A model generated the notes under the pieces. It was given only the letters and a program-made list of their open reading frames with translations, was not told the origin of the DNA and searched no databases. This document shows positions 43,383 through 52,144 of a stretch of DNA of 64,000 nt, in pieces; the stretch's first letter is position 1; each line of letters begins with the position of its first letter. The translations under genes and the position numbers were made by a program. This DNA comes from CATOSP01 sp965205385. Its GTDB lineage: Bacteria > Chloroflexota > Dehalococcoidia > Lucifugimonadales > UBA3495. The stretch lies in contig CBDBGS010000008.1 in NCBI GenBank assembly GCA_965205385.1, positions 1,798,001 through 1,862,000 of the forward strand. Reading direction: 5' to 3'.

Positions 43383-43465
43383 ACCCGGACTGACCACTAT
43401 CCTCTGACAACCGGACATCGACAACTGACAACTAGCCGCAACAAACCAAATAAAGGAGTGAGGAG

Positions 43466-43786
43466 ATGATCTACGACTTTCGCCAGTACACGTTCAAGCC
43501 GGGCGCGATCCCTGATTACATGAAGGCCGTCGAGGAGCTTTCGATCCCCATACGGGCCAAGTACGGGGTCAAACTTGCGGGCTGGTATTACAGCGACGTG
43601 GGCGAATTGAACCAGGTGGTCCACATCTGGGGCTACCGGGACTACGCGCACCTAGACGAGGCGAAGAAGCAGGTTGCCGCTGACCCGGACTGGACGGGGA
43701 AATACCTCCCCGCGGTACGTGGGCTAATCCAAGCGCAGAAAACCTACCTGATGCTCTCCCCTGAATTCGCACCCCAACCGGCTTAA
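43466..43786 (+). CDS. NIPSNAP family protein
   Basis: 106 residues, a single NIPSNAP domain of ferredoxin-like dimeric barrel fold. It has the typical RQYTFKPGAIPDYMKAVEE start, GWYYSDVGELNQVVHIWGY middle and a Tyr/Asp-rich second strand. Members are small, often found with catabolic genes; biochemical role unknown. AAAGGAG precedes the ATG. It may be co-transcribed with fhs, 83 bases upstream, and ends before a hairpin shared with the convergent next gene. Confidence 0.88.
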   Translation: MIYDFRQYTFKPGAIPDYMKAVEELSIPIRAKYGVKLAGWYYSDVGELNQVVHIWGYRDYAHLDEAKKQVAADPDWTGKYLPAVRGLIQAQKTYLMLSPEFAPQPA

Positions 43787-43804
43787 AGCCTCTAAAAATG
43801 CGAT

Positions 43805-43833
43805 GGTCCCCTCTCCCCTCGGGAAAGGGGACC
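43805..43833. terminator. Bidirectional hairpin between convergent genes
   Basis: GGTCCCCT pairs with AGGGGACC around a 13-base loop that itself contains CCCCTCGGG. It lies between the stops of the NIPSNAP gene (+) and the D-threonine aldolase-like gene (-). Confidence 0.55.
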
Positions 43834-43841
43834 CAGGCTAG

Positions 43842-44942
43842 TCAGTTATGGCAGCCCCTGGCCTGGATGTCCCAGACGGCTTCTACCTTGTCGTCCCGGA
43901 TACCGATGAAACGGTCCCACCGGCTCACAGTGGCGTCCTGTTGCGAAGGGATTAGGGCCACCTGGTCCCCTACCTCCAGCCTGGCTCCGTCGTCGACCCG
44001 GAATACCACGTGATCGGGGTCCATCGACTCCACTGACACCCCCGGCCTCCCCTCCACTTCGGGCATCCCGCGAAGCGTGGCAATGCTCTTTTGGCCCGCG
44101 TCTCCCACCGCTACGCCGGGCCGAGGAGCGCTAATCACTGTAGTTAGCACCTTACCCGCATAATGAAAGTCGGTCATGTAGCCATAACCAGTCTCCATGA
44201 CCAGGTAGCTGCCACCCTGGACTTCGGTCACGCCCGGTATCTCCCCCGCGACATCGTAGCTCCAGGTCTCGCCAGTGGACACGATTTCCACCGGGATGCC
44301 CGCCGCCTCTATGGCGTCTTTTAGGTCGATCACCCCCTGGATCACCCGGTACCCTTCGGTAACCCGGTCCTCTCTCTCGGGCATGGCCGGTATCACCTGG
44401 TGGCTCATAATGCCCCGGAAGGACAAACCCGGCATCGACTGGACCGCCCTGGCCAACTCGATCCCCTGGGCGATGTCCTGGACACCGCAACGCCTGAGTC
44501 CCGTCTCCACTTCGATCACGACCCCTAGGTCCACTCCCTGGGCGTTGGCCGCCCTGGACAGGTCCCGGGCGTTGTCCGCGTCGTCGCAGGCCACCAGCAT
44601 TTCCGCCTGCGCCGCTAGGGTGCAGAGACGCTCAATCTTCAACGACTCCCGGATCTCGCTGGTGATAAAGACGCTGGGTATCCCACCGTGGACCATCACC
44701 TCCGCCTCGGAGACCTTAGCGGCGCAGACCCCGCCAATGGTGCCTCCGCGCCTCATCTGCCGGTGCGCCAATGCGGGGGTCTTGTGGTTCTTGCTGTGAG
44801 GGCGCAGCTTGCTACTCCTACCCTCATAGTAGCTCGCCATGACGTCCATGTTGTGGTCCAAGGAGTCCATATCCAGGACCAGGCATGGAGTATCCAATTC
44901 TTCCACGGGCGTACCGGGCGCGGGGCGGTATATCTGAGTCAT
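43842..44942 (-). CDS. D-threonine aldolase/D-serine dehydratase-like PLP protein (paralogue 1)
   Basis: 366 residues of the fold-III PLP barrel family. The N-terminus LDTPCLVLDMDSLDHN is typical. The PLP-lysine segment RPHSKNHKTPALAH has K51 and K54. VSTGETWSYDVAG and EVQGGSYLVMETGYG line the cofactor phosphate site. The C-terminal metal motif, usually EHG, reads PDHVV, so one ligand set is altered. It should cleave or dehydrate a beta-hydroxy D-amino acid. It is downstream of a close paralogue, 63 bases away on the same strand. ATG at 44942 is chosen because the family N-terminus begins there and GGAAGGAGA precedes it. Confidence 0.85.
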   Translation of the reverse strand: MTQIYRPAPGTPVEELDTPCLVLDMDSLDHNMDVMASYYEGRSSKLRPHSKNHKTPALAHRQMRRGGTIGGVCAAKVSEAEVMVHGGIPSVFITSEIRESLKIERLCTLAAQAEMLVACDDADNARDLSRAANAQGVDLGVVIEVETGLRRCGVQDIAQGIELARAVQSMPGLSFRGIMSHQVIPAMPEREDRVTEGYRVIQGVIDLKDAIEAAGIPVEIVSTGETWSYDVAGEIPGVTEVQGGSYLVMETGYGYMTDFHYAGKVLTTVISAPRPGVAVGDAGQKSIATLRGMPEVEGRPGVSVESMDPDHVVFRVDDGARLEVGDQVALIPSQQDATVSRWDRFIGIRDDKVEAVWDIQARGCHN

Positions 44943-45005
44943 GGCAAATCTCCTTCCAATGATCGGCGGCGATTTTCTATTGCGCCTATCCAAAATGTGT
45001 CGGTG

Positions 45006-46088
45006 TTAGGCAAATCTTCCTCGGGCGGCGATGGACCAGAAGCCTTCCAGCTTGCCATTTCGGACCACCCGTATGAAATCGTACTGGTTGACGCACAGGC
45101 TCAGGTCGTTGGGTATCAACCAAGCCCTGTCTCCTGGCCGCAACTGGCTGACCGCCGATTCCTCCAGGTCAACGACCCCGTGTTCGGCGCTGAAACGGTT
45201 TGCCGCTGCCCCAGGGATCCCTTCCAATACCGCTGTGCCGCGGTCGGGACCCGTGGCCTTGTGTCCGGCATCTAGCACCGCCGACTGATCGGTTGGATGA
45301 CTTATGACGGAGGTCAGGACCTTGGCTGCTGGGGAAAACTCGGGGCGGACCTGGCAATATCTATAGTCCATCAACGGGTAGGAGCCGGCCTGCACTTCGG
45401 TAACACCGTCCAGAGAAGCCGCGACGTCGTAGTTGTGGGTGCCTGCCACGCTGACTTCGCAGCTCAGACCTTCACGCTCCAGCAATTCGCGCGTATCCAA
45501 GACCGGCTGCAGTTGGAGGCGTGTGTCGGAATCCACCACCGGCGGGATAGCCATGATCCCGTGGAACTCCAAGCCCGGCGAACCGCCAACGGACCTGGCC
45601 AACTCCACCGCTGCTTGGCCTGGGGCAACCCCGCAACGGCCCAGCCCGGCGTCCAACTCCACCATAATTCCCAGCGTAACTCCCGCCGCCGAAGCGGCCT
45701 CGGAAAGCGCGGACACGTTGGGCGCGCTGTCCACCGCAACTCTGACATCGTTTGAGGCGGCTAGCGCGGTCAACCTGCCGATCTTGGAGCGGGTTACTAC
45801 CTGGTTGGCCACGAGGATGGACCCGAAACCCGACTGGGCGAAGACTTCCGCCTCTCCCACGGCCGCTACTGCGATCCTGCCTCGGCTTTCCATCGCAGCT
45901 TGCTGCATGTGGGCAATCTGGGGACAGCCATGGGGAGTCACGAACGGGGCAACACGGACGCTGGAGTCCTGGAACCGCGCTTGGAGGGTCTGTATGTTTC
46001 GCTCCAAAGCATCAAGGTCCACGACCAAGGCCGGGGTGTCCAACTCTTCCACCGGAGTTCCCGGGGGTTGAAAAACTGGTCGCTCCAT
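45006..46088 (-). CDS. D-threonine aldolase-like protein lacking the PLP lysine (paralogue 2)
   Basis: 360 residues, aligned with paralogue 1 without gaps through the first 64 residues. TPVEELDTP is shared exactly, but RPHSKNHKTP of paralogue 1 is APFVTPHGCP here, so K51 is Thr and K54 is Gly. No Schiff-base lysine remains. Yet the C-terminal metal motif is more normal than in paralogue 1 (FSAEHGVVDLEE). It may be a non-PLP binding or regulatory partner, or have a new activity. It is the first gene of the leftward pair, 133 bases from the IS630 element. Confidence 0.8.
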   Translation of the reverse strand: MERPVFQPPGTPVEELDTPALVVDLDALERNIQTLQARFQDSSVRVAPFVTPHGCPQIAHMQQAAMESRGRIAVAAVGEAEVFAQSGFGSILVANQVVTRSKIGRLTALAASNDVRVAVDSAPNVSALSEAASAAGVTLGIMVELDAGLGRCGVAPGQAAVELARSVGGSPGLEFHGIMAIPPVVDSDTRLQLQPVLDTRELLEREGLSCEVSVAGTHNYDVAASLDGVTEVQAGSYPLMDYRYCQVRPEFSPAAKVLTSVISHPTDQSAVLDAGHKATGPDRGTAVLEGIPGAAANRFSAEHGVVDLEESAVSQLRPGDRAWLIPNDLSLCVNQYDFIRVVRNGKLEGFWSIAARGRFA

Positions 46089-46221
46089 TGCGCTCTCATT
46101 GGGACGGGTCAGGCTAGTGGTGCAGGCGGGTGGTCCAGAAAACGCCTACGCCAAAACCGGGATTTTGCGCCTGAAGAATATCACAAAAATCCCGTGGCGG
46201 CAGCCTAACAAGCCGCGCCTA

Positions 46222-47453
46222 GTAGTCGATCAGTGTTGGATTGATGGGTAAAGGGACTTCAGCTTGATACGGGCATCCTCAGTTGTGAAGCGCCAGTCCA
46301 CCCGTATTGCGTCCTGGTTGCGCTGATACTGCCACGCTCCCACCTCCCGCCGCAGGACGCTTTGGTCCGGTATGCGCCGGTCCAGGCATTGGCGGGCCAT
46401 CACCCCGATTTCAATCTCGGCCATATCCAGCCAACTGCCATGCTTGGGGGTGTAGTGGACCTCCAACCGTTCGGCGATGCGCCGCGCTTCGGCAGGTTCA
46501 AATTCCTCGTACAGCGAGGACGGGTGGTGGGTGTTCAAGTTGTCCATCACCAGCACAATACGGTCCTTGTGCGGGTAGTCCTCGTCCACCAATTGCTTGA
46601 CCACCCGGGCCCAATCGGCTTTGGTGCGCCGGTCCGTCACTTCCACCCGGCGCCACCCTTCCAGCGGAGCGAACAACATGAACAGGTTGCTCACCCCGTT
46701 GCGCTCGTACTCGTAATCGTAGGAGCCCGCCGCCCCAGGCCGGGCCGGACGCGGCAGGCGCGTCTCTTTCACCTGTTGCTTGCTGGTCTCGTCCAGGCAG
46801 ACCAGAACTTCGTTGTCCCCATACTGGCGCTGATAGACTTCCAGCACGTCTTCCATCGCGCAGACGAACTCGGCGCTGCCTTGTGGAGGAATGCACCAGC
46901 ACTCTTTCAGCCAAGGCTTGAGTTCGTTTTTTTGAGCGTCTGCCGCACCGTTTCGGGACTGATGCTCTCCACTATCTCGCATTCAACCAGCCGGTCCGCC
47001 AGCAATTTAAGCGTCCAACCGGCCCGGCCTTCCGGCGGTTCTCCGCAGGCCAGGGCAATCAGGTGGGCTTCCCCTTGACCGTCCAGCCGCTTCGGACGAC
47101 GATTAAGCTGCCGCTTTCGTCCCAGCGCCGCCTCAATCCCCTCCTCCACGCAACGGCGGCGCACCCGCTCCACCGTCGCGCGGCCAATCTGGAGAACCCG
47201 GGCAATCTCTTCATCCTTCATGGCCCCCTCCGCATGGGCCTCATCACTCAGCAGCAGGATGCGCCCGTGGGTCTGCTGGTAAGCCGCCGCCCGGCCACGG
47301 GACACCAATGTCTTCAGTTCCTGCCGCTCCTCCGCACTCAGCTTGACCCGGTATCTCTTCATCGGCCTCCCCTCCTCCCACGCCCCAATCCTCTTCGCCC
47401 TATGCTTGGTAGAATACACTTGCTCAGTACTCAATCCAAAAATGTTGGACCAC
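46222..47453 (-). mobile_element. IS630-family insertion sequence (about 1,232 bp)
   Basis: Both ends share a 23-base imperfect inverted repeat next to TA: GTAGTCGATCAGTGTTGGAT at the left and GTGGTCCAACATTTTTGGAT at the right (complement), both followed by TGA. TA at 46220-46221 and 47454-47455 fits the TA target duplication of IS630. It holds one transposase in two frames joined by an A7 slip. It lies between the D-threonine aldolase-like pair and a CaiB/BaiF operon, whose start is under 100 bases away. Confidence 0.85.
46230..47362 (-). CDS. IS630-family DDE transposase, two frames joined by -1 slip
   Basis: The first frame (47362 leftward) has helix-turn-helix segments (MKDEEIARVLQIGRATVERV, then the winged second domain), ending LKKTNSSLG. 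The second (from about 46928 to 46230) has the DDE core: VLVCLDETSK, VLVMDNLNTHH and SWLDMAEIEIGVMARQ. At 46933-46927 the mRNA has seven A; a -1 slip there gives LKKNELKPWLKE, a natural family sequence. A-rich -1 frameshifting is known in IS630 relatives, so the element may be active. The ATG at 47362 has a strong GGAGGGGAGG. An earlier ATG at 47434 lies inside the right terminal repeat. Confidence 0.85.
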
Positions 47454-47546
47454 TAGTATCGGGGCGTAATTGCAATTGGGATGGGGCGATGGCACAATGG
47501 CTTCCGCGCCCAGAGAGGCGATTTATCCGGAGGTATACCTGCTAAT

Positions 47547-48851
47547 TTGATAACTCTCCCAGACGACAATGGAGGCAACGGGGGCCTATTGGAGGGAGTC
47601 CGGGTCCTGGACCTGACCCACTACATGGCCGGGCCCTACTGCACCAAGCTGCTCGCAACTCTAGGTGCGGACGTCATCAAGATTGAGCGTCCTGACGGCG
47701 GCGACCCGATGCGGCGCTTTGGCCCGCTTGTGTCGTCCCTTAACCCTACCCAGGAGAGAGGCGAAGAGGGGCAGGACAACCCCGGCGCCTGGTTCCTTTA
47801 CCTAAATACATCGAAGAAGAGCCTGGTAGTGGACCTGAAATCCGAGGAAGGCAAGGAAATAGTCCGCGGGCTGGCGGCTTCGGCGGACATCCTGGTGGAG
47901 AACTTCGCTCCGGGCGCTATGGACAAGCTGGGGTTGGGTTATGCCGAACTTCAGAAAATCAACCCGGCCCTGGTGATGACTTCCATCTCCAACTTTGGAC
48001 AGGACGGCCCATACCGGGACTGGAAAGCCACGGAGATCAACCTTTACGCCGCCGGTGGGTTGATGAACATCACCGGTGATCCGGACATGCCGCCTCTAAA
48101 GGAAGGCGCGCCCCTTGCCCAACTAGGGGCGGGCCAAACGGCATTCGTGGCCACCATGGGCGCGCTCATGTACGCTGAAGACACGGGCGAGGGCCAGCAG
48201 ATCGATGTGTCCATCGCCGAGTACGCCACCAACATCCTCGAAAACGCATTGATGCAATATAGCTATTCGGGGTTGGAGTTCACTCGGGTCGGCAACCGGG
48301 GTTACGGCCGCGCCGCCTGGGGCATCTACCCATGCCGGGACGGTTTCGTCGGAATAATCGCCGGACCCGACACCCGTTGGCCCGCCGTGGCTGAGATCAT
48401 GGAGCGGGAGGAGTTGGCCGACCCGCGGTTCGAGTCTCGTAACGGACGGATGATTAACGCCGATGAAGTAGACGCCCTAATGCTGCCGTGGCTGCTGGAC
48501 CATGACAAAGTGGAAATCTTCAAGGCCGGGCAGGACAGCGGCCTCGGGTTTGCATACGTTGCAACCATGCGGGACATCCTGGAAATGGAGCAACTGAACG
48601 CCCGCGATTACTTCCTCCGGATCGAGGGGCCGGACGGGGTGGAGCAGAAGTATCCGGGCCCGCCGGTTAAGCTGGGCTCTTCGTTTTCCGATCCCAGCTC
48701 CACCGGTGAGGGGAAACCCCCGGACCAGCCCACGGGTTGGGTCTATCGGCGCTCCCCGCGTCTAGGGGAACACACCATAGATGTATTGTCCGAAAAGCTC
48801 GGTTATACGGAAGTGAAACTGGCCGTCCTCCGCTATCGGGGGGTGGTCTAA
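47547..48851 (+). CDS. CaiB/BaiF family protein lacking the catalytic Asp (pair partner)
   Basis: About 434 residues from TTG 47547 (GGAGG 13 bases before); ATG 47481 would add 22 residues. LLEGVRVLDLTHYMAGPYCTK, SNFGQDGPYRDWKATEINLY and TGEGQQIDVSIAEYATN mark class III CoA-transferases. The site of the catalytic Asp is Gln192 (PLAQLGAGQTA), as in the 29714-30913 protein. It is coupled to the next gene (1 base apart), a paralogue with the Asp. I infer a catalytic/non-catalytic heterodimer. An IS630 element ends 93 bases upstream and may have replaced the native promoter. Confidence 0.85.
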   Translation: MITLPDDNGGNGGLLEGVRVLDLTHYMAGPYCTKLLATLGADVIKIERPDGGDPMRRFGPLVSSLNPTQERGEEGQDNPGAWFLYLNTSKKSLVVDLKSEEGKEIVRGLAASADILVENFAPGAMDKLGLGYAELQKINPALVMTSISNFGQDGPYRDWKATEINLYAAGGLMNITGDPDMPPLKEGAPLAQLGAGQTAFVATMGALMYAEDTGEGQQIDVSIAEYATNILENALMQYSYSGLEFTRVGNRGYGRAAWGIYPCRDGFVGIIAGPDTRWPAVAEIMEREELADPRFESRNGRMINADEVDALMLPWLLDHDKVEIFKAGQDSGLGFAYVATMRDILEMEQLNARDYFLRIEGPDGVEQKYPGPPVKLGSSFSDPSSTGEGKPPDQPTGWVYRRSPRLGEHTIDVLSEKLGYTEVKLAVLRYRGVV

Positions 48852-48852
48852 A

Positions 48853-50154
48853 TTGACTTCGACTAGCTCCCCGGAAGCCGCGGGCTTACGGCTACCGCTG
48901 AAGAACTACCGCATCCTGGACCTTTCCCGCATTTGGGCCGGCCCATACTGCACCAAGCTGATGGCCGACATGGGCGCGGAGGTTATCAAGCTCGAGTCGT
49001 TAAGCGTGTACGATTCGCACCGCGGCCCCTTGAACCCCGCACCCGGAATCGCCGCCTACCCCGACTCGGACCCCGGCGAGCAGCCCTGGAACCGCAACGG
49101 CTGGTTCAACTGCCTGCACATGAACAAGTACGGTGTGAGCCTGGAGTTGACCCGCGACGAGGGGCGGCGTGTGTTCGATCAGCTCGTTTCCATCAGCGAC
49201 GTCCTTATCGAAAACTTCCGTCAGGGGAGTCTGGCCCGGCTTGGCTACGATTACGAGACCCTCCGGAGACTCCGGCCCGACCTCATCTATGTGTCCATGC
49301 CCGCTTTCGGAAACAACGGGCCCTGGCAAAAGTATGTGGCCTACGGGATTGGGCAAGAGCAGCTATCGGGAATGGCCCACATGACCGGCTATCGGGACGA
49401 AGGGCCCATGAAGTCGGGCATCAACCACGGCGACCCCATCACCGGCGCCCACGCGGCCGGGGTCGTGCTCGCTGCCCTGAGACGACGGCGGCGCACGGGC
49501 AAGGGAATGTTCATCGATGTCTCCCAGCAGGAATCGGCGGTGTCGCTCATTGGCGGCGAAGTGTTGGCCTACCAGGTCAGCGGCCAGGAGCCGGAGCGGA
49601 TCGGCAACCACTCTCACTATTTCGCGCCACACAACGCCTACCAGTGCGCGGGAGAGGACCGCTGGGTCACCATCTCCGTGTCTAACGACGCTCAGTGGCG
49701 GTCCCTGGCGGAAGCCATCAGCGGACCGGAATTGGCTGCCGAGCAAGACTTCGCCACCGGAGCGGACCGGCTGCAACGGCAGGACAGATTGGACAGGCTG
49801 ATAGCAGACTGGACGGCTGACAAAGACCCCTACCAGATCAGCCACCTGTTGCAACAAGTGGGGGTGCCCGCGAGTCCGGTCATGCGCGGCCCCGACCTGC
49901 TGGAAGACCCCCATTATAAAGCCAGAGGCACCTTTGTGGAGGTGGACCACGAGCAGGTAGGGCCCAAGATGTACCCGGGCATCCCTTTCAAGATGTCGGT
50001 CACCCATGGGGAAGTCCGATGGGCCGCCCCGGCCTTGGGCCAGCACAACCGCCTTGTGTACGGCGAGGTTCTGGGCATGACCGGCGATGAGATCGACAGG
50101 CTAGAAGAGCGCGGCGTCATTGGGACGAAACCCACGGGGTCACGAATCATTTGA
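48853..50154 (+). CDS. CaiB/BaiF class III CoA-transferase, catalytic partner
   Basis: 433 residues from a TTG one base after the previous stop. LKNYRILDLSRIWAGPYCTK, MPAFGNNGPWQKYVAYGIGQ and RRRRTGKGMFIDVSQQESAV identify the family. The catalytic Asp is D194 (NHGDPITGAHAAG), 20 residues before TGKG. Its upstream partner lacks it. The end overlaps a possible TTG of the next gene, but the crotonase more likely starts 63 bases on. Together these form a third CoA-transferase pair in the window. Confidence 0.88.
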   Translation: MTSTSSPEAAGLRLPLKNYRILDLSRIWAGPYCTKLMADMGAEVIKLESLSVYDSHRGPLNPAPGIAAYPDSDPGEQPWNRNGWFNCLHMNKYGVSLELTRDEGRRVFDQLVSISDVLIENFRQGSLARLGYDYETLRRLRPDLIYVSMPAFGNNGPWQKYVAYGIGQEQLSGMAHMTGYRDEGPMKSGINHGDPITGAHAAGVVLAALRRRRRTGKGMFIDVSQQESAVSLIGGEVLAYQVSGQEPERIGNHSHYFAPHNAYQCAGEDRWVTISVSNDAQWRSLAEAISGPELAAEQDFATGADRLQRQDRLDRLIADWTADKDPYQISHLLQQVGVPASPVMRGPDLLEDPHYKARGTFVEVDHEQVGPKMYPGIPFKMSVTHGEVRWAAPALGQHNRLVYGEVLGMTGDEIDRLEERGVIGTKPTGSRII

Positions 50155-50216
50155 CCACAAATCAATCCCAAGCCAAATCAATCCCAAGCATCGAGTCACG
50201 AAGCGGAGGACCGGAG

Positions 50217-50981
50217 TTGACGGAAAAAGAGGTTATATACGAAATCGAAGAGGGCATCGCGTACATCACGATGAACCGCCCCGAAAAGCTGAACGCCATC
50301 AACCCCGAGATGCGGCAAATGCTCTGGGACGCCTTCCAAGACGTGAAGGATAACCCGGAGGTGCGATGCGCCATTGTAACGGGCAACGGACGGGCCTTTT
50401 CCACCGGACATGACCTGGTAGCGATGGCCTCGGCCAGGGCCAACGAAGGTCCAAGCACCGGGGACCTTTACGTTGTGCAGTCCAATATCTGGAAGCCGAT
50501 CATCTCGGCCATCAACGGCATCTGCCTGGCCCAGGGTTGCGGGATCGCGCTGGGCAGCGACATTCGGATTGCGTCCAGCGAGGCCCAGTTCGGTTGGCCC
50601 CAGGCCAAACGGGGAATCTCGTCGGTCAGCGGCCCCGCCCTGCTCTCCCAGGTAGTGCCGCGCAACATCGCCTTCGAGTTCCTTTTCACCGGCGATTTCG
50701 TCGACGCCAAGAAAGCCCATGAGCTGATGTTGGTCAACTACGTGGTGCCGCCGGAAGAGGTAATGCCCCGGGCCCAGGCGATGGCCCGTCAGATAACAGG
50801 AAACGCTCCTCTCGCCCTAGCGGCTATTAAAGAGGCGTCGGTAAGAGGGTCCGAGATGGGACTGGTGGAGCGCGTCGACTTCGCCCAGAAAAAGCGTGAC
50901 GAAGTGCTTGCAACCGAGGACGCCCAGGAAGGGGTCAAGGCCTTCGCCGAGAAACGCGCCCCGGTATGGCAGGGGCGCTGA
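50217..50981 (+). CDS. Crotonase-superfamily protein without hydratase glutamates
   Basis: 254 residues if started at TTG 50217 (GGAGG eight bases upstream); an in-frame TTG at 50151 overlaps the previous stop and is possible. The fold is plain: YITMNRPEKLNAINPEM, GRAFSTGHDL, GICLAQGCGIALGSDIRIAS, FGWPQAKRGISS. At the two catalytic Glu of enoyl-CoA hydratase it has Gly (QGCGIAL) and Gln (FGWPQ). It cannot be a normal hydratase; isomerase, hydrolase, decarboxylase or racemase-type chemistry is possible. It follows the CaiB/BaiF pair. Confidence 0.82.
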   Translation: MTEKEVIYEIEEGIAYITMNRPEKLNAINPEMRQMLWDAFQDVKDNPEVRCAIVTGNGRAFSTGHDLVAMASARANEGPSTGDLYVVQSNIWKPIISAINGICLAQGCGIALGSDIRIASSEAQFGWPQAKRGISSVSGPALLSQVVPRNIAFEFLFTGDFVDAKKAHELMLVNYVVPPEEVMPRAQAMARQITGNAPLALAAIKEASVRGSEMGLVERVDFAQKKRDEVLATEDAQEGVKAFAEKRAPVWQGR

Positions 50982-51034
50982 CGGTCGAGTCCGTTTTAGG
51001 CCCCTCATAACTATAGGCCCACGGAGGAAGTGAA

Positions 51035-52144
51035 ATGGCCACGTTGACGACTCCGGATACGGTGTCCATGGACCCGGGGAAATTACAGCAAGCGATGGAC
51101 CTTTTCCACCAGCAGATCGCCGACGGCGTCCACCCCGGCGCTGGGCTGGCGGTGTACCGGTACGGCAAGCTGGTGCTGGACATTCACGGAGGGGCCGCTG
51201 ACGCCAACACCGGGCGTCCAGTGGACGATGAGACCATGTTTGTGCTGTTCTCCTCCACCAAGCCCCTCGCCGCCTGCTGCTTGTACATCCTGAAGGAGAA
51301 GGGCAAGGTGGATTGGGACGACCCTGTCGCCAAGCGCTGGCCGGAATTTGCTGAGAACGGCAAGGAGGACGTGACCGTCCGGCACATCCTCAGCCATCGT
51401 GGGGGGTTTCCCGACACCCCGGCAGACTTGCCCTGGACGGACTGGACAGACTGGTCCAAGGTTACCCGGGCCATGGAACGGGCCGTGCCCAAGTACCCTT
51501 CCGGGGAGGTCTTGGCCTACCATCCGATCAACTACGGCTGGGTGATAGCCGAGTTGGTGCGCCGAATCGACGGACGGACCTTCGACAGGTTCCTGGCCGA
51601 TGAGTTGGCCGCGCCGCTGCAGATGGACAGCGCTTATGTAAATCTGCCGCCGGCCCTTGATAGCCGCGTGTCCCGTATACACGTGATGGAGGACGACGCG
51701 GACACCAACGGTTATGCCGTGGTGTTCGACAAACCGGAGGTCCACCACACCATCACTCCCGGAGCCAACGGCATTGCTTCCGCCGGAGACTTGGCCCGCT
51801 TTTACGCCATGTTGGAGCGGCACGGAACCTTGGACGGCGTGCAACTCTTGAAACCGGAGACGGTTGACGAGGCGGTTACGCAGCAGGTCGAGGGGATCGA
51901 CCAGTCCTCGGGAGCGTTCGCCCGGAGGTCTCTGGGCCTCGCGCTGGCCGACGACCGGATGGGCAAGTCCACTGGCAACCCGCTCAACACATTCGGCCAC
52001 GGTGGGGCGGGCACGTCTATCGGCTGGGCTGACTTCGACTCGGGGTTGGCGGTGGGTCTGATCACCAATGGGTTCCGAGGCAACGAGACCAACGTGGCGC
52101 GGCTTGCGGCTGTTTCCCAGGCCGTCAGAGACGCCTGCCTGTAG
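51035..52144 (+). CDS. Beta-lactamase-fold serine hydrolase (esterase/carboxypeptidase type)
   Basis: 369 residues. The nucleophile motif SxxK is SSTK in LFSSTKPLAACCLY (about 71), and the Tyr motif is AYHPINYGW (about 165), as in family VIII esterases of the EstB type. The late GHGGAGTSIGWADFDSGLAV holds the third conserved region. No signal peptide is seen, so it is cytoplasmic, which argues against antibiotic resistance. It could hydrolyse an ester or lactone in the same catabolic unit as the crotonase, 53 bases upstream. GAGGAAG precedes the ATG. Confidence 0.87.
   Translation: MATLTTPDTVSMDPGKLQQAMDLFHQQIADGVHPGAGLAVYRYGKLVLDIHGGAADANTGRPVDDETMFVLFSSTKPLAACCLYILKEKGKVDWDDPVAKRWPEFAENGKEDVTVRHILSHRGGFPDTPADLPWTDWTDWSKVTRAMERAVPKYPSGEVLAYHPINYGWVIAELVRRIDGRTFDRFLADELAAPLQMDSAYVNLPPALDSRVSRIHVMEDDADTNGYAVVFDKPEVHHTITPGANGIASAGDLARFYAMLERHGTLDGVQLLKPETVDEAVTQQVEGIDQSSGAFARRSLGLALADDRMGKSTGNPLNTFGHGGAGTSIGWADFDSGLAVGLITNGFRGNETNVARLAAVSQAVRDACL

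Noticed and set aside
51035..52144. Antibiotic-resistance beta-lactamase
   Set aside because: No signal peptide is present and the Tyr motif is of the family VIII esterase type; the gene sits in a CoA-linked catabolic cluster.
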